Shown one piece after another: positions 47,352 through 57,378 of a stretch of DNA of 64,000 nt (position 1 is its first letter; every line of letters starts with the position of its first letter). The position numbers were made by a program, and so were the translations under genes. The notes under the pieces were generated by a model. That model was not told where the DNA came from, did not search any database, and saw only the letters and a program-made list of their open reading frames with translations. Location: positions 25,591 to 89,590 of the forward strand of contig NZ_UCNJ01000009.1 of assembly GCF_900473965.1 (NCBI RefSeq), read 5' to 3'. Origin of the DNA: Synechococcus sp. UW179A. GTDB lineage: Bacteria; Cyanobacteriota; Cyanobacteriia; PCC-6307; Cyanobiaceae.

Positions 47352-49298
47352 TCAACACTCGGAAGCAACTTGAATGGATTGCTCAGACCAATAAAGGTCA
47401 CTAGCACCGGACAGAAGGATTGTCTTCATCGCGGAACTAGAATCATCCTTTAAATAAAGAATTGAACCGTCATTTGCATCAATTTCTGCAGTAATTCCCT
47501 CTTCATATATTAATATATCTTCTTCCATGTTGTAGTCGAGGAAAATTGACTGACCAAACAAATCCCCCTTGGAAAATACAATGACATCGCTTCCCTCTCC
47601 TAGTATCCAAAGGTTCTGTCCTCTTCCTGGTTTCACAAAATCGCCACCTTCTCCGGAGTTGAATGTCATCGTTCCATGCAAGCTACTCTCATCTGGCCCA
47701 ATAATCACATCGGTGAAGCGGCTTCCCGTGACTCGATCCACTCCGCCAGCCATTGAGATAAATGTACTGAAGTCATCTGGAAGGAAGTCGCTTCCAAAGC
47801 CAACAAGCTCATCAATCCGAACATCATCAAAGGCATCATTACTGATAAGCGTACTGCCTTGAAGCGTATTCTCAAATTCAGAGGTCAACTCAGCTGCGGT
47901 AATCGTGTCGCTGCTGACCGAATCGCGAGCAAAAGCGGCGTATTTAATGGTGTGGTCATTGATGACAAAATTACTTTTATAATTACTTAAATCTCCACCA
48001 ATATCGCTCTTCTCAAGTGATTTCTTTTTATCCAAATCAAACCATCCATCACTAGGGTAAGTGTTATCGTTAGGGTCCACATCGTCGGAACTTTGAATCA
48101 AAGACAACCAACCCTCAGCAGCATATCCGCCATCACCAGGAAGCTTCAAGTTATCAACGATAAACTCTTGACCCATAAAAGTATCAATATAAAAATCATC
48201 ATTCAAAGTAATGTCCTCATAACTTCTTCCTACCAGTGGATTGGCAGCATTTGAAAAGCCTTCACCATTGGTTCCAGTATTTAAAGAAGAGGAAGCAAGC
48301 TGAAAATTCTCAAATGAGCGAACCAAAACTACAAGCTCGCCAATAATTTCTGTTTTTCTAGATTCAACGTTTCCACCTTGATTCTCTAATTGACTATATT
48401 CTTCCAACCTTTCTTGCAAAAACTCTTCGTAAAAGATTGCAGATGCATTATCAAGAGTAAAATTTGGAGCTCCATTGATACCGAAAGTCTTATTAACACT
48501 CTTCATCAGCTCAAAAGCACCTTCTGAACTTACAAACGCTTCAGGGAATGAATTCCATTGGTCAAAATTAGCACTAGCCACTCCTTCAGTGAACGAAAGA
48601 CCGTCGGGCTTTAAAACACCAGCATTACCCCCAGCACCAAAAAATAGCGTATCTTCTATACCAACAATCTTTCCATAGTTTGTGGTCGTCGGATCGCTAT
48701 TCGCATAGTGCTTGGTTATTTCATCAAAGACAATCCCAGGAATAGGAATGGGATTATCAACAGTTTTAGATATTTTCTCCTCAAGAAGTTCTTGCCAGAA
48801 CACCTGTGTTGGTATTCTCTGATCGATCGTTAACTGATTAATCGAAGTTGGATTACCACTTGAATCAAATGCCGTAAAAGGCCCCTCTGTCTTGTCAAAG
48901 ACAACAGCAGTGATGGCAAAAGTATTATCGATTACATCAAAAGTGGGGTAATCAGTATTCTCTAATTCTTCAACACTGAAATTATTGTTTTGATATCCAA
49001 AACCAAATCCCACACCTCGCTGGAGTGCGTTAATTACTTTCAGATCAATCTTTAGTGCATTGGGATCATTCTTAGACAAATCAACCGATGAAGACTGAAA
49101 TCGTTGATTAAGAACTAGCAAGTCGTACAAAGAGGCAGAACTTCCTGTCCAAGCAAATCCTAAATTCGGAGGATAAAGCGAACCATCTGTTGTATCTGAA
49201 AAATTAAATACCAGATCACTGGAAACCTCCTTCACTTCATAATTCAAAATCGCTTCACGCAGCTCTGCAATTGAAGAAATAATGTCTCGTTCAGCCAT
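47352..49298 (-). CDS. large acidic protein with degenerate RTX-like C-terminus
   Basis: A protein of about 648 residues, very acidic and rich in Ser, Asn and Asp, with no N-terminal signal peptide. The N-terminal 500 residues are mixed alpha/beta and match no family I know. Near residues 540-610 there are irregular Gly/Asp repeats typical of calcium-binding RTX ends (TGSRFTDVIIG, FNSGEGGDFVKPG, WILGEGSDVIVF, then LDYNMEEDILIYEEG). Such proteins leave the cell through type I secretion with an uncleaved C-terminal signal. The exporter at 55.9-63.5 kb is of a different subtype (C39), so a pairing is only possible, not shown. An ATG at 49319 could add seven residues. Confidence 0.6.
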   Translation of the reverse strand: MAERDIISSIAELREAILNYEVKEVSSDLVFNFSDTTDGSLYPPNLGFAWTGSSASLYDLLVLNQRFQSSSVDLSKNDPNALKIDLKVINALQRGVGFGFGYQNNNFSVEELENTDYPTFDVIDNTFAITAVVFDKTEGPFTAFDSSGNPTSINQLTIDQRIPTQVFWQELLEEKISKTVDNPIPIPGIVFDEITKHYANSDPTTTNYGKIVGIEDTLFFGAGGNAGVLKPDGLSFTEGVASANFDQWNSFPEAFVSSEGAFELMKSVNKTFGINGAPNFTLDNASAIFYEEFLQERLEEYSQLENQGGNVESRKTEIIGELVVLVRSFENFQLASSSLNTGTNGEGFSNAANPLVGRSYEDITLNDDFYIDTFMGQEFIVDNLKLPGDGGYAAEGWLSLIQSSDDVDPNDNTYPSDGWFDLDKKKSLEKSDIGGDLSNYKSNFVINDHTIKYAAFARDSVSSDTITAAELTSEFENTLQGSTLISNDAFDDVRIDELVGFGSDFLPDDFSTFISMAGGVDRVTGSRFTDVIIGPDESSLHGTMTFNSGEGGDFVKPGRGQNLWILGEGSDVIVFSKGDLFGQSIFLDYNMEEDILIYEEGITAEIDANDGSILYLKDDSSSAMKTILLSGASDLYWSEQSIQVASEC

Positions 49299-49319
49299 TA
49301 ATAGAAAGCGTTCTATCAA

Positions 49320-50412
49320 TTAATAAAAGCAAATTCTAAATCTGCCAGCCGCCTTAACAAAAACGCAAGATTTTTTGTAGCATCGGAAACAGTTTTACCG
49401 CCTTTTGCCGGAAGGCGTGATGGATGATGCGGTGCACTCAATGTGAATACTTCAAGAATCAGGCTCGAAGCAATCAATACAAATCAAGCATTGCAGCCCC
49501 CAAATTGCCTCGATCCTGAGGAGATTGGACCAATTCGTTCACCTATTAAGGGCCAAGCCACCAGTTCATCGATCCAACCCAAGAAGGGAATCAATTAGCT
49601 TCTTAGATTTCTGACTTGCACGCAAAGCTCCCGTTCAAAAGCAGTGTCGTAAAGCACGAACCCCATAGTTTTGAAGGGATAAGAATGGCAATGCTGAGCA
49701 TCTCTAAAAGTTACTGAGCCGCTGATTTGGATTTCCATAATTTGCAAATCCTGGAATCATGAATTCTGGACACAGCGAACCATATATTTAACATTAATTG
49801 CTATTGGCAAATACTATCAAATTCGTGTCCGAGTATTCACAACAAAATTGTAGAGCTGTTCTGAAAGTATCCAAATCAAGAATTTAGCTTCAGCCATACA
49901 AAGATGTTGCAAACGATATTCACGAGAATCCAAAAAAAGACAATAATGGGTTGTCAATATCGTCAGAAAAGCTTTGCGTTAGCAGCAAGATAAAACAATT
50001 CAATGCCAATGCAGGTCTGATATGCTATGAAACATCTCGTTCGTTGATGGCACTACACACAACGACATTCCCTGCTGGGAAGGTATCCGGTGCGAAAGAA
50101 GTCCCAGGGGTAACTCAAAACAACTGCCCGAAATAATTATTATGGAAACTCCTGCAAGACGTCGTTGAAATTATGGATATGCTTTAATGATTGATGGCTT
50201 TCCAGGTCAACAACAAAGGGTTCTTCTAAGCTGCTTTATAACTGATGAGTAGGCAGATGAGCATCAGTGCAGGATGGTGATGATTCAGCTCAGCATCAAT
50301 AGAATAGATTGATGAGGTCAACCGGATAGGTAGTACAAGTCACCTCAGGAATTGGATATTCAATCATTTAAATTTCAGTATTGGCTAAGCACTTGTGATT
50401 GACTTCGCTTAT
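49320..50412. other. about 1.1 kb without a convincing gene
   Basis: AT-rich DNA between the RTX-like gene and the methyltransferase gene. A hairpin-like word (GCCTTttgccggAAGGC) lies near 49410. A GTG-started 51-codon plus-strand frame at 49443-49598 (MNTSRIRLEAINTNQALQPP at its start) is the best short frame, but I do not call it. The remainder has only fragments. Confidence 0.5.
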
Positions 50413-51480
50413 TTATTCCAGCCTTTTAAGACTGAGAAATGTAGACATTCCGTTGGAGGTCAGCGCGGTCGAATCGTTGCCGGCCAATTGCGAGACATGG
50501 TCCCAAAATGTTTTGACCTGAATTTGATTGAGGGATATTCTAAGCGTTGAATCCATGAATCCTTTTAAGAATCCAATTTGCTTTTGAATCTTGCTTTGAT
50601 CAAAAAGTTCATCACAAGGAAGCTGCTGATAATGCGCTTCCTCCATTTGCCACAATAAACTCATTTCTGAAGTACACAAAGGGCTAAATATTTCAGCTGG
50701 TGATTTACAGTATTGTGGAATATATAGATCAGTTGCTTGTTCTGGACTTATTTCTTTGAGGGCAATCATTCGAGACTTAGCTTTCTGTAGTGTTACAGCG
50801 AACTTTTCGCTAAGATTACCGCAATTCAACGAACTGTGAATGTGGATGATTAGCCTGCCTCCAGGTTTGATCTCGTCAGCACGCAGCAGGAGTTTCTTTC
50901 TCCAGTTATCTCTCGAAGCTATCTCCCAGGATTGGCGTTCGAGGCAATTCATCGGAAGCTGATTCGCCCAAAGAGCATCTCCAGGAAGGCCTGTTGGAGC
51001 GCCATTGTCCAGCCAGTGCTGGGCGAAACAAGAATATCCAAGATGAATCGAGGACTCTTTCGCTAGTGGAGAATACATGCTTTTCGCGAGATATTTAAAA
51101 TCAATATTTGGGAATTTCGCTTCAATCGTAGTTTTAAGAGTTTTCCAATCATTCATAGGCAAGTCGTTCATCGTAATGATGATCTTTCGTTTGCTTGCCA
51201 GCTCTTCGATCGCTCTGATTGGTGCAATTGATGATCCGCCAGTTGCGCAACCATATTCACAAATATTCAATGTCTCGTTCAGAGGTAAATTTACAAGAAT
51301 CTTTGCTGCAAATTTTTTTATGAGTTCTGAAAGTTTGCTTGCTGCAAATGCCTGAACTTCTGAATTTTGATTGTAATCAACCATGCTCAAGGTGTTTGCA
51401 TTAGTCATTGCGCGCTGCGAATCGGGATTCATATCTTCGACAGATGGTTGGTGAGGATTCTGCTTAGAGGTGCGTTTCAA
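50413..51480 (-). CDS. SABATH-type carboxyl methyltransferase
   Basis: A 355-residue SAM-dependent methyltransferase. The order of motifs matches the plant SABATH family (salicylate, jasmonate, gibberellin and indole-acetate methyltransferases): YNQNSEVQ near residue 37, the SAM loop CEYGCATGGSS near 74-84, NDLPMNDWKTL near 105, and IHLGYSCFAQHWL near 145-155. SABATH enzymes methylate carboxyl groups of small acids. They are rare in bacteria, and the substrate here is unknown. The gene is AT-rich, stands alone, and is far from any known metabolic cluster, which is consistent with acquisition. Confidence 0.8.
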   Translation of the reverse strand: MKRTSKQNPHQPSVEDMNPDSQRAMTNANTLSMVDYNQNSEVQAFAASKLSELIKKFAAKILVNLPLNETLNICEYGCATGGSSIAPIRAIEELASKRKIIITMNDLPMNDWKTLKTTIEAKFPNIDFKYLAKSMYSPLAKESSIHLGYSCFAQHWLDNGAPTGLPGDALWANQLPMNCLERQSWEIASRDNWRKKLLLRADEIKPGGRLIIHIHSSLNCGNLSEKFAVTLQKAKSRMIALKEISPEQATDLYIPQYCKSPAEIFSPLCTSEMSLLWQMEEAHYQQLPCDELFDQSKIQKQIGFLKGFMDSTLRISLNQIQVKTFWDHVSQLAGNDSTALTSNGMSTFLSLKRLE

Positions 51481-51890
51481 ACTGTCCGTGAATATTCAGT
51501 TAGCAATCCGTGTCATTTCAGAATGGTAGCCACATGATCATGATGGCTCGACATGCGTGGAATCACCAGCTGGCAATATTCCGTTAAGGAATGAATGTCA
51601 AATCGATCCATTGAATCTCGGAGACCTGCAGCAAGCACCTATCTGTTAGCTATTAGTTACGTCAACGAGCTGATCAACATCAGATGGCTCAGAAACTGAC
51701 TGTGTCTGTTGCAATATCGAAAGTCAGTCTGCTGCCTAGAGGAGCTTTTGCGAGTTATCGATCTCAATCGACTTATGAAACCACGTAAGTTGATGATTGG
51801 AGTTGATGCACGATGCATCCGAGAAGGTCGGTTTTGAGCTCGATTACTTGCATTTGCATACACCAGAGCAATTCTTCATACTCATTGCAA
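51481..51890. other. about 400 bp without a convincing gene
   Basis: Between the methyltransferase start and the small gene at 51891. A possible minus-strand frame covers 51657-51863 but has a poor composition (many Ser, Arg, Asn), so I do not call it. Confidence 0.4.
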
Positions 51891-52100
51891 TCACTGGCGA
51901 GCTGCGGTCAACACGGCAAGGTAAAGATCCTCATCAACCTCCCGGATGTCGTACTCCGAGGGCATCGCACCGTGATGATGTTCGTGAACCACGGTCCAGC
52001 ACATTCGCTCCAGGTCCGAGGGCGAAGGTCCGTAGAGCTCCCTCACTCTTGCCACCAGACTGGTCACAAGACTCGGGTTCACAGGGTTTTCATCCACCAT
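51891..52100 (-). CDS. 69-aa conserved-looking small protein
   Basis: Starts with ATG at 52100 (MVDENPVNPSLVTSLVARVR) and is helical (PSDLERMCWTVVHEHHHGAM, then EVDEDLYLAVLTAARQ). The frame is open upstream to 52232, which would add about 44 residues of less regular sequence, so a longer protein is possible. It is divergent from clpB. No family is recognised. Confidence 0.55.
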   Translation of the reverse strand: MVDENPVNPSLVTSLVARVRELYGPSPSDLERMCWTVVHEHHHGAMPSEYDIREVDEDLYLAVLTAARQ

Positions 52101-52240
52101 GGGTCTCCAGTATTCGGTGGACCCTACCGATCTGGATCGGTTGACCGCATGCTGGAGTGAACACCGAATCGTGGAGGATCGGTTCCCCCGGCCCTTGATG
52201 ATCACTTGCCCCATACGGTTGTTGCAGTACAAACGGAATC

Positions 52241-54856
52241 ATGCAACCCACGGCCGAACAATTCACTGAAAAGGCCTGGGCCGCGATCCTCTCGGCCCAG
52301 AACCTGGCCCAGAAGCGACGCCATCAGCAACTGGAGACTGAGCATCTGATGCTGGCACTCCTAGAACAGGACGGTCTTGCCAGTCGCATTCTCGAGAAAG
52401 CCGGTGTCGCGCCATCAGCTCTGCAGAGCAACCTTGAAGCCCATCTCAGTCAGCAACCAGCTCTGCAATCTCCACCGGAATCCGTTTACCTCGGGAAGGG
52501 GCTCAATGCCCTTCTGGATCGTTCCGAATCTCTCAAGCAGGGCTATGGAGACAGCTATATCTCAATCGAACACCTTCTCCTGGCGTTAGCAGAGGATGCA
52601 CGCTGCGGCCAACGCCTGCTCAGTCAGGTGGGCGCCGACGCCAAAGCCCTGAAAACCGCCATTGATGCCGTGCGCGGCAGCCAAACTGTGACCGACCAGA
52701 ACCCCGAAGCAACCTACGAATCGCTGGAGAAATACGGACGCGATCTCACGGCAGCTGCCAGAGACGGCAAACTTGATCCCGTGATTGGCCGCGACGAGGA
52801 AATCCGTCGCACCATTCAGATCCTTAGCCGCAGAACTAAAAACAACCCCGTATTGATCGGCGAGCCTGGCGTGGGCAAGACCGCCATTGTCGAGGGATTG
52901 GCTCAGCGCATCGTGAACGGCGACGTTCCACAGGCGCTGCAGAACCGTCAGCTCATTGCCCTCGACATGGGGGCACTGATCGCCGGAGCCAAATATCGCG
53001 GCGAATTCGAAGAACGCCTCAAAGCGGTTCTAAAAGAAGTCACCGACTCAGAGGGACAGATCGTTCTGTTCATCGACGAGATCCACACCGTGGTGGGTGC
53101 TGGCGCCACTGGCGGAGCGATGGATGCGAGCAATCTGCTCAAGCCGATGCTGGCACGAGGTGAACTGCGCTGCATTGGCGCAACAACACTCGACGAACAC
53201 CGTCAGCACATCGAAAAAGATCCAGCTCTGGAGCGTCGCTTCCAGCAGGTGCTGGTGGACCAGCCCACGGTTGAAGACACTATCTCAATTCTACGCGGAC
53301 TCAAGGAGCGCTACGAGGTACACCATGGTGTTCGCATTGCTGACAGCGCTCTGGTAGCTGCCGCAGTGCTCAGCAGTCGCTACATCGCAGACCGTTTTCT
53401 GCCTGACAAAGCCATCGATCTGGTGGATGAATCTGCAGCGCGGCTGAAGATGGAGATCACCTCCAAGCCCGAGGAGATCGATGAAATCGATCGCAAGATC
53501 CTGCAACTGGAAATGGAAAAACTCTCGCTTGGCCGTGAATCGGATGCCGCCAGCCAAGAGCGGCTGGAGAGACTGGAGCGGGAACTTGCAGAACTCTCGG
53601 AACAACAAAGCACCCTCAATGCTCAGTGGCAGCAAGAAAAGGGAGCAATTGATGAGCTTTCTAACCTCAAGGAGGAGATCGAGCGTGTACAACTTCAGGT
53701 TGACCAAGCTAAGCGCAGCTATGACCTGAACAAGGCTGCTGAACTGGAATACGGAACACTGGCCACACTCCAGAAGCAACTGGCGGAAAAAGAGGCCGCA
53801 CTAACAGAACACGATGACAACGGTCAAGAGAAATCGCTGCTGCGTGAGGAGGTCACCGAGGACGACATTGCGGAGGTGATCGGCAAGTGGACCGGCATTC
53901 CCGTAGCCAAACTTGTGCAGTCGGAAATGGCCAAGCTTCTGGGGCTTGAGCACCAGCTGCACGAAAGAGTCGTGGGCCAGCAGCAGGCCGTTACGGCCGT
54001 AGCCGATGCGATTCAACGCTCACGAGCCGGACTCAGTGATCCCAACAGGCCAATCGCCAGTTTCCTCTTCCTCGGTCCTACCGGTGTCGGCAAAACCGAG
54101 CTGTCCAAGGCCCTGGCGGCACAGCTGTTTGACAGCGCAGACTCCATGGTGCGCATCGACATGAGTGAGTACATGGAGAAGCACACCGTGAGTCGACTCA
54201 TTGGTGCTCCGCCTGGCTACGTCGGCTACGAGGCCGGCGGTCAACTCACTGAAGCAGTACGACGTCGCCCCTATACCGTGATCCTCTTCGACGAGGTAGA
54301 GAAAGCGCACCCCGATGTCTTCAATGTGATGTTGCAGATCCTTGACGATGGTCGAGTCACCGATGGGCAGGGCAGGACCGTGGACTTCACCAATGCCGTA
54401 CTAATCCTCACCAGCAACATCGGCAGCCAGTCGATCCTGGATCTCGGCGGCGATGACGGGCAGCATGAAAAAATGGAGGGGCGGGTAAATGAAGCGCTTC
54501 GCAGCCATTTCCGTCCCGAATTCCTCAATCGGCTCGATGATCAGATCATCTTCCACAGTCTGCGCAGAGACGAACTACACCAGATCGTGAATCTGCAGGT
54601 GGAACGTCTGCGCAAACGTCTCTTGCAGCGCAAACTCGGACTGACCATCAGCGACAAAGCCACCGCCTGGCTTGCTGACGCCGGGTATGACCCCGTGTAC
54701 GGCGCCCGGCCTCTCAAGCGTGCCATCCAGCGCGAACTAGAAACACCAATCGCCAAAGCGATTTTGGCCGGAAATTTCAGCGACGGTGACGACGTCAAGG
54801 TGGATGTGCAGCAGGCCAACGGAAGCGAAGAGCAACTGAAACTGGTGCTGAGCTAA
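52241..54856 (+). CDS. clpB: chaperone ClpB (AAA+ disaggregase)
   Basis: A hexameric disaggregase that works with DnaK to rescue aggregated proteins after heat or oxidative stress. The 871 residues include the N-terminal repeat domain ([20 protein letters not shown]), the first ATPase with [15 protein letters not shown] and [13 protein letters not shown], the long coiled-coil M domain ([19 protein letters not shown] and following), and the second ATPase with [15 protein letters not shown]. It is a core gene between two accessory blocks. Cyanobacterial clpB is usually heat-induced; I saw no clear CIRCE element. Confidence 0.98.
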   Translation: MQPTAEQFTEKAWAAILSAQNLAQKRRHQQLETEHLMLALLEQDGLASRILEKAGVAPSALQSNLEAHLSQQPALQSPPESVYLGKGLNALLDRSESLKQGYGDSYISIEHLLLALAEDARCGQRLLSQVGADAKALKTAIDAVRGSQTVTDQNPEATYESLEKYGRDLTAAARDGKLDPVIGRDEEIRRTIQILSRRTKNNPVLIGEPGVGKTAIVEGLAQRIVNGDVPQALQNRQLIALDMGALIAGAKYRGEFEERLKAVLKEVTDSEGQIVLFIDEIHTVVGAGATGGAMDASNLLKPMLARGELRCIGATTLDEHRQHIEKDPALERRFQQVLVDQPTVEDTISILRGLKERYEVHHGVRIADSALVAAAVLSSRYIADRFLPDKAIDLVDESAARLKMEITSKPEEIDEIDRKILQLEMEKLSLGRESDAASQERLERLERELAELSEQQSTLNAQWQQEKGAIDELSNLKEEIERVQLQVDQAKRSYDLNKAAELEYGTLATLQKQLAEKEAALTEHDDNGQEKSLLREEVTEDDIAEVIGKWTGIPVAKLVQSEMAKLLGLEHQLHERVVGQQQAVTAVADAIQRSRAGLSDPNRPIASFLFLGPTGVGKTELSKALAAQLFDSADSMVRIDMSEYMEKHTVSRLIGAPPGYVGYEAGGQLTEAVRRRPYTVILFDEVEKAHPDVFNVMLQILDDGRVTDGQGRTVDFTNAVLILTSNIGSQSILDLGGDDGQHEKMEGRVNEALRSHFRPEFLNRLDDQIIFHSLRRDELHQIVNLQVERLRKRLLQRKLGLTISDKATAWLADAGYDPVYGARPLKRAIQRELETPIAKAILAGNFSDGDDVKVDVQQANGSEEQLKLVLS

Positions 54857-55944
54857 TCACTGGCCTGGATGCCAATGGCCTGAATCAGAAAGTGTTAGCT
54901 GGGGGGTTTTTGAATTCCCTTGGAAAAGCCGAGCTGCAAGACAATTCAAACAACCACCCGCATCGTTCAAACGAATTAGCACAACTTGAATGATCTGCTC
55001 TTCTACCTTGCAACCATTCCGAAAGTGAAGCGAAAGCTCAGGAAAGTGGTAGTCAATAGTTCAATGCGCAAGGTCTTAGGGGAGTCGCTCCCATTCAGAT
55101 GGTGCGGCACGATCGGTTAGACCGAGGCTTGTTTTTGGAAGACCTCAATGCGAGTCAACATGCTTAATCAACAAAGTGGGTTGATACCACTCATTCACTG
55201 CTGAGATCATTAAATTGGCTGGCCGGTAGATAGAACTACCCTGAGGCACATCATCGGTGAGGAGGCGAAAAATGATCCGCCAAATCACAGCATGACCAAT
55301 ATTGCAAATCAGAAAAAAATGCCTATTCTATTCCTGCTCTGAGGTTCATTTAGCAAGACAGGTAGGATTAGAAGCTTAAACATTCACGAGAAGAGAGATC
55401 AAGATGATCGCTCAAGACCTAGAGAAATCTCAATGCTGATGCCTTCAAAGCATCAGAGTTAAGAAAAGACTGAACACCTCAACGCTGCAACAATGGAACG
55501 AGTAATACCAGAATGATGGATATGAATGATGTGATAGTGAAGGCTTGATTTGGGGATCAAAACAAATTCAACGACGATTGTTTAACTGCTAACAACCTGC
55601 TCAAAGCGACAGCTAAGCAGGAATTAGTCAAGGGTGCAAAATGAAATGAAATCAACGAATCAAACGGCGCGCCCATAGTCGTTCAATGATGCCTGGTGGC
55701 CTCAACTCTAAACCAATCAAATCGTAAACCAGGGGGCGGCATGCACACAGGGCTGAAGTCAAGGCCCGCAGGCAAATGGTTGACTTCCACGCGCAAACCG
55801 ATAAGATAAAAAGAATTTTACTGGCTCAATGGTTAACCTGAGGGCAAACAAAAAGATTGATTCAACGCCCTCAAAGCTTAATAGTGCGAAAAAGACCTGT
55901 TTAAAAAGCAACAAAATAGGTTGTGCCGGAACAATTAAAAAGCA
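54857..55944. other. about 1.1 kb gene-free stretch before the exporter
   Basis: No frame of 60 codons or more occurs on either strand. All ATG-started forward frames are shorter than 25 codons. A perfect 7-bp stem (CTGATGC / GCATCAG) at 55436-55456 repeats the one at 5488-5511. There is no Nif11 precursor with a double-glycine leader that I can find. It may hold the exporter promoter or decayed sequence. Confidence 0.55.
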
Positions 55945-57378
55945 ATGAAAAACGATTTAAAGTCATCCAATGCGAAAGGTATTGTTGATGTTTCGATTCT
56001 CAACTCTCCCACAAAAGTCGCAAGTTCTATCTTTATCGGTTTAGCAGGATTTACGGCTGCATGGGCTTTTCTGGCCCCGATACCGGTCAAAGTGTCTGGT
56101 CTTGGGATTCTGGCACCAGTTGATGGTTTATTCACATACAAATCCCCATCGACCGGAAGAGTTCTGTTGCCATTTGTCTATAATGAAAAATCAGGCAAAA
56201 TCAAGTATTCAGTACCAGAATGGTCACAAAAAGCCTACCAATTCAGCAGCGAAGGAGGAAAAAATAATTACAAAGATTCCGTAGTTCTAACTGAACAAAT
56301 ACTGGACTACCTCAAAGTCTTGCAAACAACGCGAATGCCCACTAGTCATTTCAGTGGTGGCATAGAAAGTGGGGGAGCCTACACCGTCAAAATGCAAGAT
56401 GGAGATGTTATCGCCATCATTGACAAACCGGCAGCAAGGCAAGCTCTTAGAAACAATCTTCTCAATCTTCAGCAATCGATCAACAATTTTAAAAATCTAT
56501 TAGCCATTAATAAAGAATCACTCGAGTTAAGTCGAGATGTTGAAACAGCCAAAACAGACATGCTCGACCCACTAAATAATCTTGTTGCGGAAGGTTTTGC
56601 CTCTAGGTTTGAGCTTAATAGAGCATTGGCAGATGCAACAAGCTCGCGGATCAATGTCTCAACATATACGTCTAAACTGCAGGAATTGCAGCTTGAAATC
56701 AAAAAAAATCAAGCCAATCTTGTTGATGCCTTGTCTGAATTTATAAGGGATTCAGTGGTATTTGCTTTTGACGAGGCTTATGTGCAGTCATTCACAACGT
56801 CACAATGGGATTTTGTGAATGTTGGATCAGAAATCATGACGGTCAGTTGGTCAAAAGTTGCAGAACCAAGCATCGTTCCAGTTTTTGTTGATCAGAAGGC
56901 TGCTACAGAAGTCGATATTGGGCAGGAAGTCATTCTTACACCTCTAGGCTTCAGTGCATCTGAAGTGGGTGGGATCAAGGGGAAGATTGATTCGCTTGAA
57001 CCAATTCCATTCACAACTACAACACTATCGACTCGCCTTAATTCACAAGGTCTTGCAAAGATCGTCAGTCCACGCGGTAGCGTCTATCAAGTAAATGTAA
57101 GATTATTAAGACAGGATCTTGATGAGCTCCGCGCTAAAGCATCAAGCAAAAACACGAACTACGAGAAACTGCTCGAGGCATCTACTGATAATACAGGCGG
57201 CTATGTTTGGAACAATAGAAGTAATCCTCCAATCGCTCCACGAGAAGGATTTTTATTGGCCAGCCAAATCACAACACGAACGAGAACCCCTATCGAAATG
57301 CTGATACCAGCTGTCAAAGAGATAACGGGTCTCGCAGCTCCAAACAAATTAATTCGTTTTAATCTGAACCAAGAATGA
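55945..57378 (+). CDS. HlyD-like secretion adaptor (NHLM-type)
   Basis: A 477-residue periplasmic adaptor with one N-terminal membrane helix (SSIFIGLAGFTAAWAFLAPI), a first half of a biotinyl-lipoyl domain (KVSGLGILAPVDGLFTYKSP), a long coiled coil from about residue 155 to 270 (NNLLNLQQSINNFKNLLAIN and following), and a C-terminal beta domain. The layout matches the adaptor of NHLM-class peptide exporters, in which it joins the two ABC transporters to the outer membrane. Its stop overlaps the start of the C39 transporter as ATGA, so the two are translated together. Confidence 0.85.
   Translation: MKNDLKSSNAKGIVDVSILNSPTKVASSIFIGLAGFTAAWAFLAPIPVKVSGLGILAPVDGLFTYKSPSTGRVLLPFVYNEKSGKIKYSVPEWSQKAYQFSSEGGKNNYKDSVVLTEQILDYLKVLQTTRMPTSHFSGGIESGGAYTVKMQDGDVIAIIDKPAARQALRNNLLNLQQSINNFKNLLAINKESLELSRDVETAKTDMLDPLNNLVAEGFASRFELNRALADATSSRINVSTYTSKLQELQLEIKKNQANLVDALSEFIRDSVVFAFDEAYVQSFTTSQWDFVNVGSEIMTVSWSKVAEPSIVPVFVDQKAATEVDIGQEVILTPLGFSASEVGGIKGKIDSLEPIPFTTTTLSTRLNSQGLAKIVSPRGSVYQVNVRLLRQDLDELRAKASSKNTNYEKLLEASTDNTGGYVWNNRSNPPIAPREGFLLASQITTRTRTPIEMLIPAVKEITGLAAPNKLIRFNLNQE

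Noticed and set aside
51657..51863. Minus-strand frame of 68 codons in the gap before clpB
   Set aside because: Composition (Ser, Arg, Asn) and lack of regular structure argue against a gene.
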